From Acidifodinimicrobium sp049967035 (GTDB lineage Archaea; Nanobdellota; Nanobdellia; Parvarchaeales; Parvarchaeaceae): DNA of 57,268 nt. Of the stretch, positions 1 to 8,330 are shown piece after piece. How positions within the stretch are numbered: the stretch's first letter is position 1; the number at the start of each line of letters is the position of its first letter. Location of the stretch: assembly GCA_049967035.1 (NCBI GenBank), contig JBMFTM010000001.1, forward strand, positions 1-57,268, in the 5' to 3' direction. The position numbers and the translations under genes were made by a program. The notes beneath the pieces are model-generated. The model had not been told where the DNA came from. It saw only the letters and a list, made by a program, of their open reading frames with translations, and made no database searches.

Positions 1-109
1 ACATTAACGAGATTCAATAAAACTTTAAGTAACAAGCGGTTATTAAGAGTTATGCACACGCGTAATTTAAAAATAAAGTTATAAATATCTAACTATCCTT
101 ATTTCATAG

Positions 110-307
110 ATGAAAAGACATAATTTTGAAAAGATTGTTGAAAGATCAATGATAGGTTTCGCATTCTTCTTGGGTTTTGTCTCAGTCTTCTACAGCTGGA
201 TAGACAGCGAGTTGGGGATAAATGTAAGCCCATATATATTGACGGCGATAGGCATAGTCATCGCAGTTTTCATCGTTTATCTAATGTACAGATTTGACAG
301 GGAATAG
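110..307 (+). CDS. small two-helix membrane protein
   Basis: Unrecognised 65-residue protein. It has a basic N-terminus (MKRHNFEK), a hydrophobic segment at about residues 15-31 and a second at about 42-59, ending in a short charged tail, so it is probably a two-span membrane protein. A TATA-like sequence (gttataaatat) lies about 26-35 bases upstream, so it may be the first gene of the exosome operon transcript. Its stop is 4 bases before the Pop5 start. I cannot assign a function. Whether it is conserved next to Pop5 in relatives would show if the association is real. Confidence 0.6.
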   Translation: MKRHNFEKIVERSMIGFAFFLGFVSVFYSWIDSELGINVSPYILTAIGIVIAVFIVYLMYRFDRE

Positions 308-311
308 AAAA

Positions 312-644
312 ATGATGAGGTATAAGAAGAGGTACATACTGGTGAGGGTTTCCGCCGTTGAAAACATTGAGAAATTCAGAGACCTTGTATACTCGACGGT
401 GAATAAGTTCGAGCCGACTTTAGCTATAAGATCCAGTCTTAAGGTCATCGATGATATCTATTTAAAGGAAAAAGATGGATTATTAGGTGTTATAAGGGTG
501 AGCAATAAATATAAATACCAAGTTATATTTACATTATCATTAATGGAAAGAGATTTTCCATTCAACCTTATAACACTGAGCAACAGTGGAAGTCTGAAGA
601 GATTAAAGGGGAGGTTAAAAGACTATGGAACAATTACAGAGTGA
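312..644 (+). CDS. rnp2: RNase P protein subunit Pop5 (Rnp2)
   Basis: About 110 residues, the usual length for archaeal Pop5, a protein subunit of the RNase P ribonucleoprotein that removes 5' leaders from pre-tRNA. It begins with a typical basic beta strand (KKRYILVRVS) and has an alpha/beta composition. The identification rests mainly on position: in many archaea Pop5 lies directly before psmA, SBDS and the exosome genes, as here. The start is taken at the first of two adjacent ATG codons (312 and 315) just after the stop of the previous gene; an earlier start at 294 would overlap that gene. Its end overlaps the first possible psmA start by 20 bases. RNase P RNA and Rpp30 are also in this window. 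Confidence 0.8.
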   Translation: MMRYKKRYILVRVSAVENIEKFRDLVYSTVNKFEPTLAIRSSLKVIDDIYLKEKDGLLGVIRVSNKYKYQVIFTLSLMERDFPFNLITLSNSGSLKRLKGRLKDYGTITE

Positions 645-1335
645 CATGATGGGTTATGACCGTGCTATAACGCTTTTCAGCCCAGATGGAAGGCTTTTGC
701 AGGTGGAATACGCAAGAAAGACAGTGTCACAGGGTTCCGCAGCGATAGGTTTAGTCGGGAAGAACTCCGTTGTTTTGGCGGCGGATAAAAGACTGCCGGA
801 GACAGAAAAGCTGATAGTTCCGGACAGTGTAGAGAAGATATTCAAGATCAACAACTACATAGCTGCAGCCATGTCAGGGATGATAGCTGACGGGAGGGTG
901 CTTATAGAGAAATCGCAGCTTGAAGCCCAGCAGCACATGATAACTTACAATGAGCCTGCGGACATTCTATTGCTTATAAAGTCAATAAGTACTGAGATGC
1001 AGGCATTTACCCAATATGGGGGGGCAAGGCCGTATGGCGTGAGCATTCTGTACGGTGGTTTCAAGGCGGACAAGCCGGTCCTTTACATGCTCGAGCCGAG
1101 CGGGATATTCTTCCAGTACAATGCGGTGGCGATAGGCGAGAACTCAAGCGAAATAAACAAGTACCTGGAAAGCAATTACCAGCCGAACTCTGACAAAGAA
1201 ACACTGATAAAATTGGCGATAAAAGCGTTCAAGGCAAGCGGCATAAAGCTAAGTCCTAGTAGGTTCGACATCGTAGTCGTCGACAAGAGCGGTTTCAATA
1301 GGATGAGCCTTAAGGAGATTGAATCATACTTATAA
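625..1335 (+). CDS. psmA: proteasome alpha subunit
   Basis: Alpha subunit of the archaeal 20S proteasome, which forms the outer gated rings and docks the PAN/Cdc48 ATPases. The N-terminal signature YDRAITLFSPDGRLLQVEYA is clearly present, followed by the alpha-type core with AADKR in place of the catalytic beta-type start. At 236 residues it has normal family length. ATG 646, one base after the Pop5 stop, would start closer to the family consensus (MMGYDRAI); the longer start at 625 overlaps Pop5 by 20 bases. The beta subunit is not in the window, but a PAC2-family protein related to proteasome assembly chaperones is at 45048-45746. Confidence 0.96.
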   Translation: MEQLQSDMMGYDRAITLFSPDGRLLQVEYARKTVSQGSAAIGLVGKNSVVLAADKRLPETEKLIVPDSVEKIFKINNYIAAAMSGMIADGRVLIEKSQLEAQQHMITYNEPADILLLIKSISTEMQAFTQYGGARPYGVSILYGGFKADKPVLYMLEPSGIFFQYNAVAIGENSSEINKYLESNYQPNSDKETLIKLAIKAFKASGIKLSPSRFDIVVVDKSGFNRMSLKEIESYL

Positions 1336-1361
1336 GATTATAGTGTAAGAATTTTGGGTTT

Positions 1362-2045
1362 ATGGCAGAAGACAAGGTTATAGCTAGATTGCAGGTAAAG
1401 GACAAGAGATTTGAGGTTTGGGTCGACTGTGAGAAGGCCATGGACATAAAGAACGGCAAATCAAATGACATAGAAAGCGCTTTGCTAGTCGACAAAGTTT
1501 TCAAGGATGCAAAGAAAGGAGAGGTTGCCGGCAATCTCAAGGATCATCTCAAGACCGATGATGTATACCAAGCTGCTTTGAAGATAATAAAAGAAGGAGA
1601 GGTTCAGGTTAGCGCTGCTTATAGGGAAAAGCAGCTAAATGCCTTGAAGAACAGGGTCATAGATGAGATTGTCTCCACAGCAATAGACGCCACTAATAAT
1701 CTACCTATCCCCAGAAAGAGGATAGAACTTGCCTTGGAGCAGGTGCACTACAATTTCGACCTTAAGAAGCCTGAGAAGATGCAGGCTGAAGAGATTATGG
1801 AAAAGTTAAAGCCGATCCTTCCGCTGAAGGTGGGGGAATTCTCTTACATGGCAGAGGCAGACCCACAGTACTCTAGTGCGGTTTTAAGCACTATAAAGAG
1901 GTTCGGGAAGGTAAAAGGCAGCAATTTGGAAGGGGAGAGGATAAAGGTGGAATTTTCAGTGAGTCCAAAGGACAGGGACTTGCTGATAAGCAAACTTAAA
2001 GAGTTGACGCACGGAACGATAAGCCTCGTGTCAACGAAGGAGTGA
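1362..2045 (+). CDS. sdo1: ribosome maturation protein SBDS/Sdo1
   Basis: Archaeal SBDS orthologue of 227 residues, involved in late 60S-type subunit maturation, where the eukaryotic homologue releases the anti-association factor eIF6 together with an EF-2-like GTPase. The three domains are visible in order: N-terminal FYSH domain (about 1-85, RFEVWVDCEKAMDIKNGK), a central helical domain (about 90-160, with NLPIPRKRIELALEQ), and a C-terminal ferredoxin-like domain (about 165-225). It sits between psmA and rrp4, the standard archaeal arrangement, and overlaps rrp4 by 4 bases, which suggests translational coupling. Confidence 0.96.
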   Translation: MAEDKVIARLQVKDKRFEVWVDCEKAMDIKNGKSNDIESALLVDKVFKDAKKGEVAGNLKDHLKTDDVYQAALKIIKEGEVQVSAAYREKQLNALKNRVIDEIVSTAIDATNNLPIPRKRIELALEQVHYNFDLKKPEKMQAEEIMEKLKPILPLKVGEFSYMAEADPQYSSAVLSTIKRFGKVKGSNLEGERIKVEFSVSPKDRDLLISKLKELTHGTISLVSTKE

Positions 2046-2734
2046 ATATGTTATTCGTAAAGAACTATGATATTGTTACGCCGGGCGAGATGCTGGCGGA
2101 TGAGGGCGTCGGAGGAAGCGGCACCTACACTGAAGGGAAGAAGATCTTTTCAAAGTACCTTGGTACGGTGATGATTAACAAGGACTGGATAAATGTCAGC
2201 CAGCTTAATGGGGCGTACATACCCAAGGAGGGGGACGAAGTTATAGGCAAGATCGCTGCAGTGGAGGGCACTTACTGGGCAGTAGACATAGACACATCCC
2301 ATTACTGCAGGCTTGATGCGAGGGAAGCTAACACAGGCTACAGGGTAGAGGACCTGTCTGAACTCATGGATGTGGGTGATGTAGTCTACGCAAAGATAAT
2401 AAGGGTTGGGAATGACCTCTCATCTAGTTTAGGCTTAAGGGGCGGAAGATACGGCAAGCTGCCTGCGAGCATGCTGATAAAGTTTAATCCAATGAAGATA
2501 TCAAGGATAATCGGAAAGGAAGGATCGATGATAAATCTACTGAGAGAGCGCTCAAAATGCGACATACTGCTCGGAAAGAACGGAGTGGCTTGGGTAAGCG
2601 GCGATAAGATAGGGATGGAAGCAGTACTGGCTGCGATAAATGTTATAAACGAGGATTCTTATACAGGGGATATGTCTGCTAAAGTCAGAGACATCCTAGA
2701 GAGATACTCATCTCAGAAGAGCGGTGTGGAATAG
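2042..2734 (+). CDS. rrp4: exosome RNA-binding subunit Rrp4
   Basis: RNA-binding cap subunit of the archaeal exosome, which sits on the Rrp41/Rrp42 ring and feeds RNA into it. The 230 residues show an N-terminal domain (VTPGEMLAD), an S1 domain at about 65-135, and a KH domain at about 150-215 with an intact GKEG loop (ISRIIGKEGSMINLL). Its start overlaps the SBDS stop by 4 bases, and rrp41 follows after 8 bases preceded by a Shine-Dalgarno-like AGGAGG. Family membership and context are both unambiguous. Confidence 0.96.
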   Translation: MNMLFVKNYDIVTPGEMLADEGVGGSGTYTEGKKIFSKYLGTVMINKDWINVSQLNGAYIPKEGDEVIGKIAAVEGTYWAVDIDTSHYCRLDAREANTGYRVEDLSELMDVGDVVYAKIIRVGNDLSSSLGLRGGRYGKLPASMLIKFNPMKISRIIGKEGSMINLLRERSKCDILLGKNGVAWVSGDKIGMEAVLAAINVINEDSYTGDMSAKVRDILERYSSQKSGVE

Positions 2735-2742
2735 GAGGAAAC

Positions 2743-3447
2743 ATGTACGAAGAAAGGTTTGATAAGAGACAATTTGATGAATTGAGGCCGATAGAGCTGG
2801 AGACAGGCATCGTGCCAAATGCAAATGGAAGCGCTAGGTTCAAGATAGGTGGAACAGAAGCCATAGCTGCAGTTTATGGCCCGGCTGAAGTCAAGCCAAA
2901 ACACCTTGAAAAATCTGACCAGGGCATAATAGTCTGCAAGTATGATATGATGCCTTTCTCTGTGCCGGATAGGGCTAAGCCAGGTATTGACAGGAGAGAC
3001 ATGGAAATATCATTAGTCATATCGAATGCGCTAAGCAGAGCGATAATGCTGGATGAGTTCCCAAGCTCTATGATCAGTGTTTATGTGTATATAACCCAGG
3101 CGGATGCAGGAACAAGATGCGCCAGCTTGACCGCGGCATCGATGGCATGCGCCGATGCAGGCCTTCCAATGAGAGACTTGATCGCTGCTGTTGCAGTGGG
3201 TAAGATCGGTGACTCGATCGTGGCTGACTTAAGCAAGGCGGAAGAGGATTATGAGGGTGGAGCTACTGATATACCGATAGCTTTTCTCCCTTCAAAGGAT
3301 GAGATAGTCCTGCTTCAGCTTGATGGTGAGATAAGCAAAGACGACCTGAAGAAGGCTATAGAACTTGGAAGGAAGGAAGCGAGTAAAATTTATGAGCTTG
3401 AAAAGGCCGCTCTTAAGAGGAGGTTTATGTATGAAAGTAAAGATTAG
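2743..3447 (+). CDS. rrp41: exosome catalytic subunit Rrp41
   Basis: RNase PH-fold subunit of the archaeal exosome that carries the phosphorolytic 3'-5' exoribonuclease activity when assembled with Rrp42. Family motifs are visible: GIDRRDMEIS for RNA and phosphate contacts, the conserved TQADAGTRCASLTAAS segment, and the catalytic acidic stretch DLSKAEEDYEGGATDIPIAF, which has about two extra residues between the EEDY and DIPI parts compared with typical archaeal sequences. A strong AGGAGG ribosome binding site lies 4-9 bases before the ATG. Its last codons overlap the FAU-1 start by 17 bases. Confidence 0.96.
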   Translation: MYEERFDKRQFDELRPIELETGIVPNANGSARFKIGGTEAIAAVYGPAEVKPKHLEKSDQGIIVCKYDMMPFSVPDRAKPGIDRRDMEISLVISNALSRAIMLDEFPSSMISVYVYITQADAGTRCASLTAASMACADAGLPMRDLIAAVAVGKIGDSIVADLSKAEEDYEGGATDIPIAFLPSKDEIVLLQLDGEISKDDLKKAIELGRKEASKIYELEKAALKRRFMYESKD

Positions 3448-4744
3448 GGGGATATATTCTACAGCAATAACTAAGCTGTTAATTGATGAGGGGGTTGAAG
3501 TGACTCAGGCAAATGACGCAATAAAGGACCTTTTCAAAATCCAAAGCGAGGATAGGCCGACAGTGGTTATCGAGGACCTTGAAACAAAGGCAGGCGTCTA
3601 TGTTTATGGGAATGACAGTGACAAGGTCATAAATATACTTAAGAAAACATGCAGGTCTAGCTTTTTCTATGAGGAAGATATAGGGAAGATATACTGCGGT
3701 GTGATAGACAGCACGGACCAAAGGTCAAAGTCAATAATAGTCTCCCTTGGCGGAGACGAAAAGGGATTATTGGACATGAAGAACTTTTGGGGCTATGTAA
3801 AGCAAGGCTCAAAGATCCTTGTGCAGTCAAAGGGCAGCTATGACGGTAAGGCAATGCTATCCACTCAGATAAGGCTATTTGGCGATGATCTCATAATAAT
3901 CAAGAACGGGTTCACCAAGATGAGTAGAGGGATAAGGTCTAAGGAGGGGAAGGATAAGCTGTACGACATAGCGAAGAATCTAGACTTGAAGGACTGGGGT
4001 ATACTCTGGACTCAAAGCGCAGAGGACAAGGATGAATCCGTTTTGAAGGCAGAACTGGAGGACCTCATAAAGCAGGAGAAGGAGATATCCAAGAAATTTG
4101 AGGAAGCAGATAAGCCAGGGTTGCTGTACAGCGGCGTAAAGAAGTACTTCGTTCTCATCAGCAAAGAAGACAAATACGAGCTAGATAAGATAAGAGGGAA
4201 AGCGATGCCTACGATAACCGGACATCACTCGCTTAAGTCAGCAGGTTACACAATACTGACTGATTTTGCAGAGGAGATACTAAAGGACGTTGATGAGAAG
4301 CACATTACTGAAAGCATAAACAAAACACTGAGTAGATACGGACCTGTTGACAAAAAACTCTATAAGATAATTGTGACTAGGCCAAATGGAACTTCCTACA
4401 GGATAGAGGGGATATCCACGGATATCTCTGGAGAAAATGAGATTAAGAAAATGAAGGTTTTGGTAAGAGGAAACTGGGGGAGCAGGGAATATGAGTTGGA
4501 CTCGGATAATGGTGTCTTGACCGTGAGGAGCCAGGAAAACGAAGAGAGGGTACTGACCTTAGGAATTGAAATATTCCCCAAGTTTGCAAAGGTAACGGAC
4601 ATCAACATGCATGTCAAGATAAAGGGACAGGCAGTGGAATCCGCAGACAATGAAGCCATCGCAAGGATGGTGAAAAAAGAGGAGATAACTCAGGAGCTGG
4701 CCAAGAAGCTTGAAGAGCAATACTCCGCCATGGAGAAAGTATGA
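3431..4744 (+). CDS. fau-1: FAU-1-like RNase E/G-related RNA-binding protein
   Basis: Member of the archaeal FAU-1 family, described as AU-rich RNA-binding proteins related to RNase E/G and implicated in rRNA processing. The N-terminus (MKVKIRGIYSTAITKLLIDE) matches the family start almost exactly. A central helical charged region follows (about 215-250), and the C-terminal part (about 330-430, ending in EEITQELAKKLEE) looks like the DUF402 domain typical of this family. The start is set at 3431 because of the family-like N-terminus and a perfect GAGGAGGT site at 3417-3424 inside the end of rrp41; a 22-residue longer reading is improbable. It lies between rrp41 and rrp42, which are normally adjacent, and its stop overlaps the rrp42 start by 4 bases. 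Confidence 0.88.
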   Translation: MKVKIRGIYSTAITKLLIDEGVEVTQANDAIKDLFKIQSEDRPTVVIEDLETKAGVYVYGNDSDKVINILKKTCRSSFFYEEDIGKIYCGVIDSTDQRSKSIIVSLGGDEKGLLDMKNFWGYVKQGSKILVQSKGSYDGKAMLSTQIRLFGDDLIIIKNGFTKMSRGIRSKEGKDKLYDIAKNLDLKDWGILWTQSAEDKDESVLKAELEDLIKQEKEISKKFEEADKPGLLYSGVKKYFVLISKEDKYELDKIRGKAMPTITGHHSLKSAGYTILTDFAEEILKDVDEKHITESINKTLSRYGPVDKKLYKIIVTRPNGTSYRIEGISTDISGENEIKKMKVLVRGNWGSREYELDSDNGVLTVRSQENEERVLTLGIEIFPKFAKVTDINMHVKIKGQAVESADNEAIARMVKKEEITQELAKKLEEQYSAMEKV

Positions 4745-5502
4745 GCGTAGAAAATTATTCATATCTGAAAGAGTTGGCGAAAAGCGGTTTAAGGTCAGAC
4801 CAGAGAAAGCCGTTCCAAAGGAGGAACCTTGTAATAAAGACAAAGGTCTCAAATCATGCGGATGGCTCGGCCTACGTCGAATTGGGAGAGACCAAGGTCA
4901 TAGCCGGTGTTAAGGTGCTTCCGGGTGAGCCATATCCTGACAGGCCTGATGAGGGGTCTTTAAATGTGAATTTTGAAGCTTCGGAACTTGCTGCGAATTA
5001 TCCTGGCGACAGGCTTATATACTCAGTGGAGGTCGGCAGAGTCACTGACAGAGCGATAAGGGAATCGAAGATGATAGACATGAAGCAATTGTGTGTAACA
5101 TCTGGGTCAAAGGTTCTCTTTGTGTTTATAGACATATACGCTATCAACAACGACGGCAATCTTTTGGATGCCTCAAATGTTGCGGCTTTGGCTGCGTTGT
5201 TGGACGCGGAGTACAGTGTTGAGGGAAAAGAGGGGAAGATGAAATTGCCCATAGACATCGACAAGATACCAATCAGCAGCACCTTCGTAAAGATAGGAGA
5301 AGCCATATTTGTAGACGGAAATTCGTTGGAAGAGAGCGTGGCAGACGCAAGGCTTACGATAGGCGTGGGCAAAGAGATAAACTCCATGCAGAAGGGCGGC
5401 GTCGGCTATTTCAAGCAGGAGGAGATAGAGGCATGCGTCGACGAAGCTTTTAAGTACAAAGATGAAATGAAAAATATATTAATCGAAAAGGTTAAGCGGT
5501 GA
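4741..5502 (+). CDS. rrp42: exosome structural subunit Rrp42
   Basis: Inactive RNase PH-fold partner of Rrp41 in the exosome hexamer; needed for assembly and RNA binding. The sequence has the typical Rrp42 N-terminus (RSDQRKPFQRRNLVIKTKVS), GSAYVELGETKVIAGVKV and GRVTDRAIRES motifs, and the C-terminal GVGKEINSMQKGGVGYF region. At 253 residues it has normal length. The ATG overlaps the stop of the FAU-1 gene (ATGA), so translation of the two is probably coupled. It is followed at once by rpoK. Confidence 0.96.
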   Translation: MSVENYSYLKELAKSGLRSDQRKPFQRRNLVIKTKVSNHADGSAYVELGETKVIAGVKVLPGEPYPDRPDEGSLNVNFEASELAANYPGDRLIYSVEVGRVTDRAIRESKMIDMKQLCVTSGSKVLFVFIDIYAINNDGNLLDASNVAALAALLDAEYSVEGKEGKMKLPIDIDKIPISSTFVKIGEAIFVDGNSLEESVADARLTIGVGKEINSMQKGGVGYFKQEEIEACVDEAFKYKDEMKNILIEKVKR

Positions 5503-5504
5503 TT

Positions 5505-5684
5505 ATGGATAAGTATACGAAGTTTGAGAAGACCAGGATAGTCGGTGCGAGAGCTCTTCAGCTGTCATTTGGTGCGCCTTCGCTTGTGAAGGTAAACAAG
5601 TCAACGGACACCTACCTGCAAATAGCTCTAAGGGAGTTTGAGAAGGGGGTTCTTCCGATAACAGTGAAGAGAGAAAATCAGTAG
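5505..5684 (+). CDS. rpoK: RNA polymerase subunit K (RPB6/omega-like)
   Basis: Small RNA polymerase subunit homologous to RPB6 and bacterial omega, which helps fold and hold the largest subunit. The core YTKFEKTRIVGARALQLSFGAP followed by a run of family-typical residues (IALREFEKGVLPITVKR) is diagnostic. I place the start at ATG 5505 (59 residues); a GTG at 5499 overlapping the rrp42 stop is an alternative. Last gene of the exosome operon; it is convergent with and overlaps the end of the RFC large subunit gene by 7 bases. Confidence 0.93.
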   Translation: MDKYTKFEKTRIVGARALQLSFGAPSLVKVNKSTDTYLQIALREFEKGVLPITVKRENQ

Positions 5685-6646
5685 TAAAGGCCCCATTTTG
5701 GCCCTGAATAATCCATCCTCACTGGCATTTTACTAGACAATGAACCTATCATGTTGAAAAGCAGGAACCTGATATATTTCAGGAAGATCCAATTTTGCGC
5801 TTTTATTTTGTTCAACAACAGGTCTGAGAAAGAGAGATACTCAAAGGCATTGTATAAATTGTATCCTTCAAACACCATCGGAAGCTTCTCAGCCAACCAG
5901 ATCTCGAATACCTTCACCTCCTGCTGAGATGAAAGATAAGTATCTACATTGGACACATCTCCCGAAAAAATTGCGTTTAATCTCGCGAATATGTTTGAAT
6001 CTGGGTTCCTATGGACTGGTGTTACCCCGCCAGTTATGTAGTAAAACTGCAGATCGGTTATCGCGCTCATTATATTGCCGTCAGAATTCGCGGCTATCTC
6101 TGCAAGTTTCGCCCCGCTTACGTTTATAGAGTTCATCATCGCCACCTTGCGTAAATATAGCTCCACATTTTTTTCGTTTATCTTGTAAAAGTTTATTATG
6201 ACGTAATCTGACACAAACTGCCTGTTGTCAGCCTTGAATATGTCGCTGCCGTGCGATTCGAATATTATCAATGTATTGCTCAGGTCCTTTATTTTTTTCA
6301 ATATTGAGGGATTCACTTTGATCAGCTTTTCTATGTCCGTTATGTAGAGGACTTTCTTCCTCTGCGAGAATATGCTTGTGGACATCGCCTCCTGAGTGAT
6401 ATAGGAGTAGAACAGCTTGGAAGTATCATCCTCTTCGCCGTACTCTAAAGTGTATAGGTTTATCTCCTTGAAGTCTAATTTTGCGTCGTTTGCAAAGGCC
6501 TTGGCTAGAAAAGTTTTTCCAGTTCCATATGCACCGTTGAATATGAACCTTTTTTTGCCCTTCTCAATTGCGGAGAGGAATTGGTTCTTTATCCTGCCGT
6601 AGCCGTTCTCTATGAAATTGGATATCGTTTCCTTTGGGAGCTGCAT
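5678..6646 (-). CDS. rfcL: replication factor C large subunit, shortened and divergent
   Basis: AAA+ clamp-loader subunit, expected to load PCNA together with RfcS. From ATG 6646 it has 322 residues, far shorter than usual archaeal RfcL proteins. Walker A is present (GAYGTGKT, residues 38-45) but Walker B is degraded (ITDIE at about 102-106). RfcL-like features remain: ANSDGNIMSAITDLQ (sensor 2 region), the VKVFEIWLAEKLP/FEYLSFSDLLLNKI collar region and a terminal SGPKWGLYY resembling the family end. The usual N-terminal EKYRP box and the C-terminal basic/PIP extension are missing. A start at 6715 would add 23 residues but overlap rfcS by 68 bases. Identification is supported by its position 1 base after the rfcS stop. 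Confidence 0.8.
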   Translation of the reverse strand: MQLPKETISNFIENGYGRIKNQFLSAIEKGKKRFIFNGAYGTGKTFLAKAFANDAKLDFKEINLYTLEYGEEDDTSKLFYSYITQEAMSTSIFSQRKKVLYITDIEKLIKVNPSILKKIKDLSNTLIIFESHGSDIFKADNRQFVSDYVIINFYKINEKNVELYLRKVAMMNSINVSGAKLAEIAANSDGNIMSAITDLQFYYITGGVTPVHRNPDSNIFARLNAIFSGDVSNVDTYLSSQQEVKVFEIWLAEKLPMVFEGYNLYNAFEYLSFSDLLLNKIKAQNWIFLKYIRFLLFNMIGSLSSKMPVRMDYSGPKWGLYY

Positions 6647-6647
6647 A

Positions 6648-7595
6648 TCATCTCTTAAGGGAGGATAGGAAGGCAAAGAATGACTGTAGCTGTATGAATG
6701 GCGTTGCACCTTCAACTATCCTGTATTCCGCTTCAGCTAGCTTCTCAATGATGTACCCTTTCATCTTTTCATCCACTTTTATATCTGAGGATGTTATCAG
6801 TTCGAACGTCTCTGAGATTATCTCCTTTGGTCCAACACCTTCATCTATAAATGAGGATATTATCGTCTTTGCCTCCAGATATTTGCCTGATAATGCAAGC
6901 TCTATTGCTTTTTTAAGTCGCTCTAAATTGACGGTTCCGCTGCTCTTATAAACAACTTCCGCCTCTATCTTCTTTGAAACCGTGGACAGAGACTGCATTA
7001 AATTGGTCAAAGCGCGTAGATCTCCCTTGGAAACGAAAAAGAGCGCTTTCTTTGCTTCTTCATCTACTTCTAGCCCCTCCTGCTTTGAGATCTTGTCTAT
7101 AAATTCATAGACATCCTCTTCCGAAAGAGACTTGAATCTGAATATTGCGCATCTTGATTGTATAGGCTCTATTATATTGTTCTGATAGTTTACACTGAAT
7201 ATGAATCTACAGGTTCCGCTGTATTCCTCCATCATCCTTCTAAGTGCCTGCTGTGCTTCCTGCGTCAGGGAGTCGGCCTCGTCAAAAAGTATCATCTTAA
7301 ATGGTGCATCTATCGGCTTTGACCTTGCAAACTCTTTGACCTTCCCCTGAATCACGCTGAGCTTTCTATCGTCTGATGCATTGAGCTCTATAAAGTTGTG
7401 AGACCACTGGTCTCCGAATATGGTCTTGGCTAGCACTATCGCAGACGTGGTTTTGCCTACCCCGGGCGGGCCTGACAATATCATATGCTGCACTTCACCG
7501 GCCTTCGCCATTGCTCTTAGCTTCTCTATCGTGTCCCTTTGCCCAAGAATGTCATCAAATGTGTTTGGTCTGTATTTCTCTATCCATAGATCCAT
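6648..7595 (-). CDS. rfcS: replication factor C small subunit
   Basis: AAA+ ATPase of the RFC clamp loader. Canonical from the first residues: LWIEKYRP box, Walker A GPPGVGKT (42-49), Walker B with DEAD (105-108), SRC motif (147-149, arginine finger) and the C-terminal collar helices. Length of 315 residues is normal and there is no intein. It follows the KaiC-like gene by 25 bases and is followed directly by rfcL on the same strand, so the four genes from 9053 down to 5678 probably form one transcript. Confidence 0.97.
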   Translation of the reverse strand: MDLWIEKYRPNTFDDILGQRDTIEKLRAMAKAGEVQHMILSGPPGVGKTTSAIVLAKTIFGDQWSHNFIELNASDDRKLSVIQGKVKEFARSKPIDAPFKMILFDEADSLTQEAQQALRRMMEEYSGTCRFIFSVNYQNNIIEPIQSRCAIFRFKSLSEEDVYEFIDKISKQEGLEVDEEAKKALFFVSKGDLRALTNLMQSLSTVSKKIEAEVVYKSSGTVNLERLKKAIELALSGKYLEAKTIISSFIDEGVGPKEIISETFELITSSDIKVDEKMKGYIIEKLAEAEYRIVEGATPFIQLQSFFAFLSSLKR

Positions 7596-7620
7596 AATTT
7601 TAAACTCCCTACAGTTTTAT

Positions 7621-8328
7621 TTATCTATTTTCAACGTCTGTGAACAGCTCAGCATTTGGATACACAATCAATCCTTTCCCATTTACTATCTCCATTGGGC
7701 AGAACTTTGTAAGATGGTCTGTTCCTCTCATCTTTACAACCCTCAGTGCTCTTATGAATGTGTCCTGTCTCTCGATAAGGTACAGGGCTATAACTGCATC
7801 AGCTGCAAATTCTTCGACTCCGAATGCGGACAGTTTGTTTTCTCCGTATGGTATCTCACCTATAAGGAAACCAGCGCATTTGTGCATCCTCAGAATTGAG
7901 GATATTTCCATTATCCCCTTCCTTATCGACATTATATCCGGAAAGAACATTTGCAGGTAGGTTATGGAGTCTATCGCCACCCTAGTTGCATTTATAGCTT
8001 CTATCTCAGTCGTTATGGTCTGCTTGAGGGCATCATAGTCTATGAGAGGCACATCCACAATTTTCAGCGAACCAGCTTTTATCAAGTCGCGTATGCCAGG
8101 ATCGAACGCAGAGAAGGTTTTTATGATTGACTCTGCACTCTCTTCAAGCGTAAAGTACACGCCATTTTCCCCATGTCTTGCTCCGTATGCAAGAAACTGC
8201 AGTGAAAATGTTGTCTTTCCGGCGCCTGGTGTGCCAGTCACAAGCGTTATATCCTCCCTTGGTATACCGCCTTTCGTGACCTCATCAAATCCCTCTATAC
8301 CAGATACTACTCTATCAGATGATTCCAT
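7621..8328 (-). CDS. KaiC-like RecA-fold ATPase
   Basis: Single-domain KaiC-family ATPase of 235 residues. It has the typical opening RVVSGIEGFDEVTKGGIPRE, Walker A GTPGAGKTT (32-40), a paired acidic EES motif after VYFTLEE (about 59-62) and a Walker B-like RVAIDSIT at about 116-123. Such archaeal proteins are found in signalling and motility clusters and elsewhere; their roles are mostly unknown. It lies 2 bases after the stop of the winged-helix protein and 25 bases before rfcS, so a link to DNA replication or repair is possible but only inferred. Confidence 0.85.
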   Translation of the reverse strand: MESSDRVVSGIEGFDEVTKGGIPREDITLVTGTPGAGKTTFSLQFLAYGARHGENGVYFTLEESAESIIKTFSAFDPGIRDLIKAGSLKIVDVPLIDYDALKQTITTEIEAINATRVAIDSITYLQMFFPDIMSIRKGIMEISSILRMHKCAGFLIGEIPYGENKLSAFGVEEFAADAVIALYLIERQDTFIRALRVVKMRGTDHLTKFCPMEIVNGKGLIVYPNAELFTDVENR

Positions 8329-8330
8329 GT

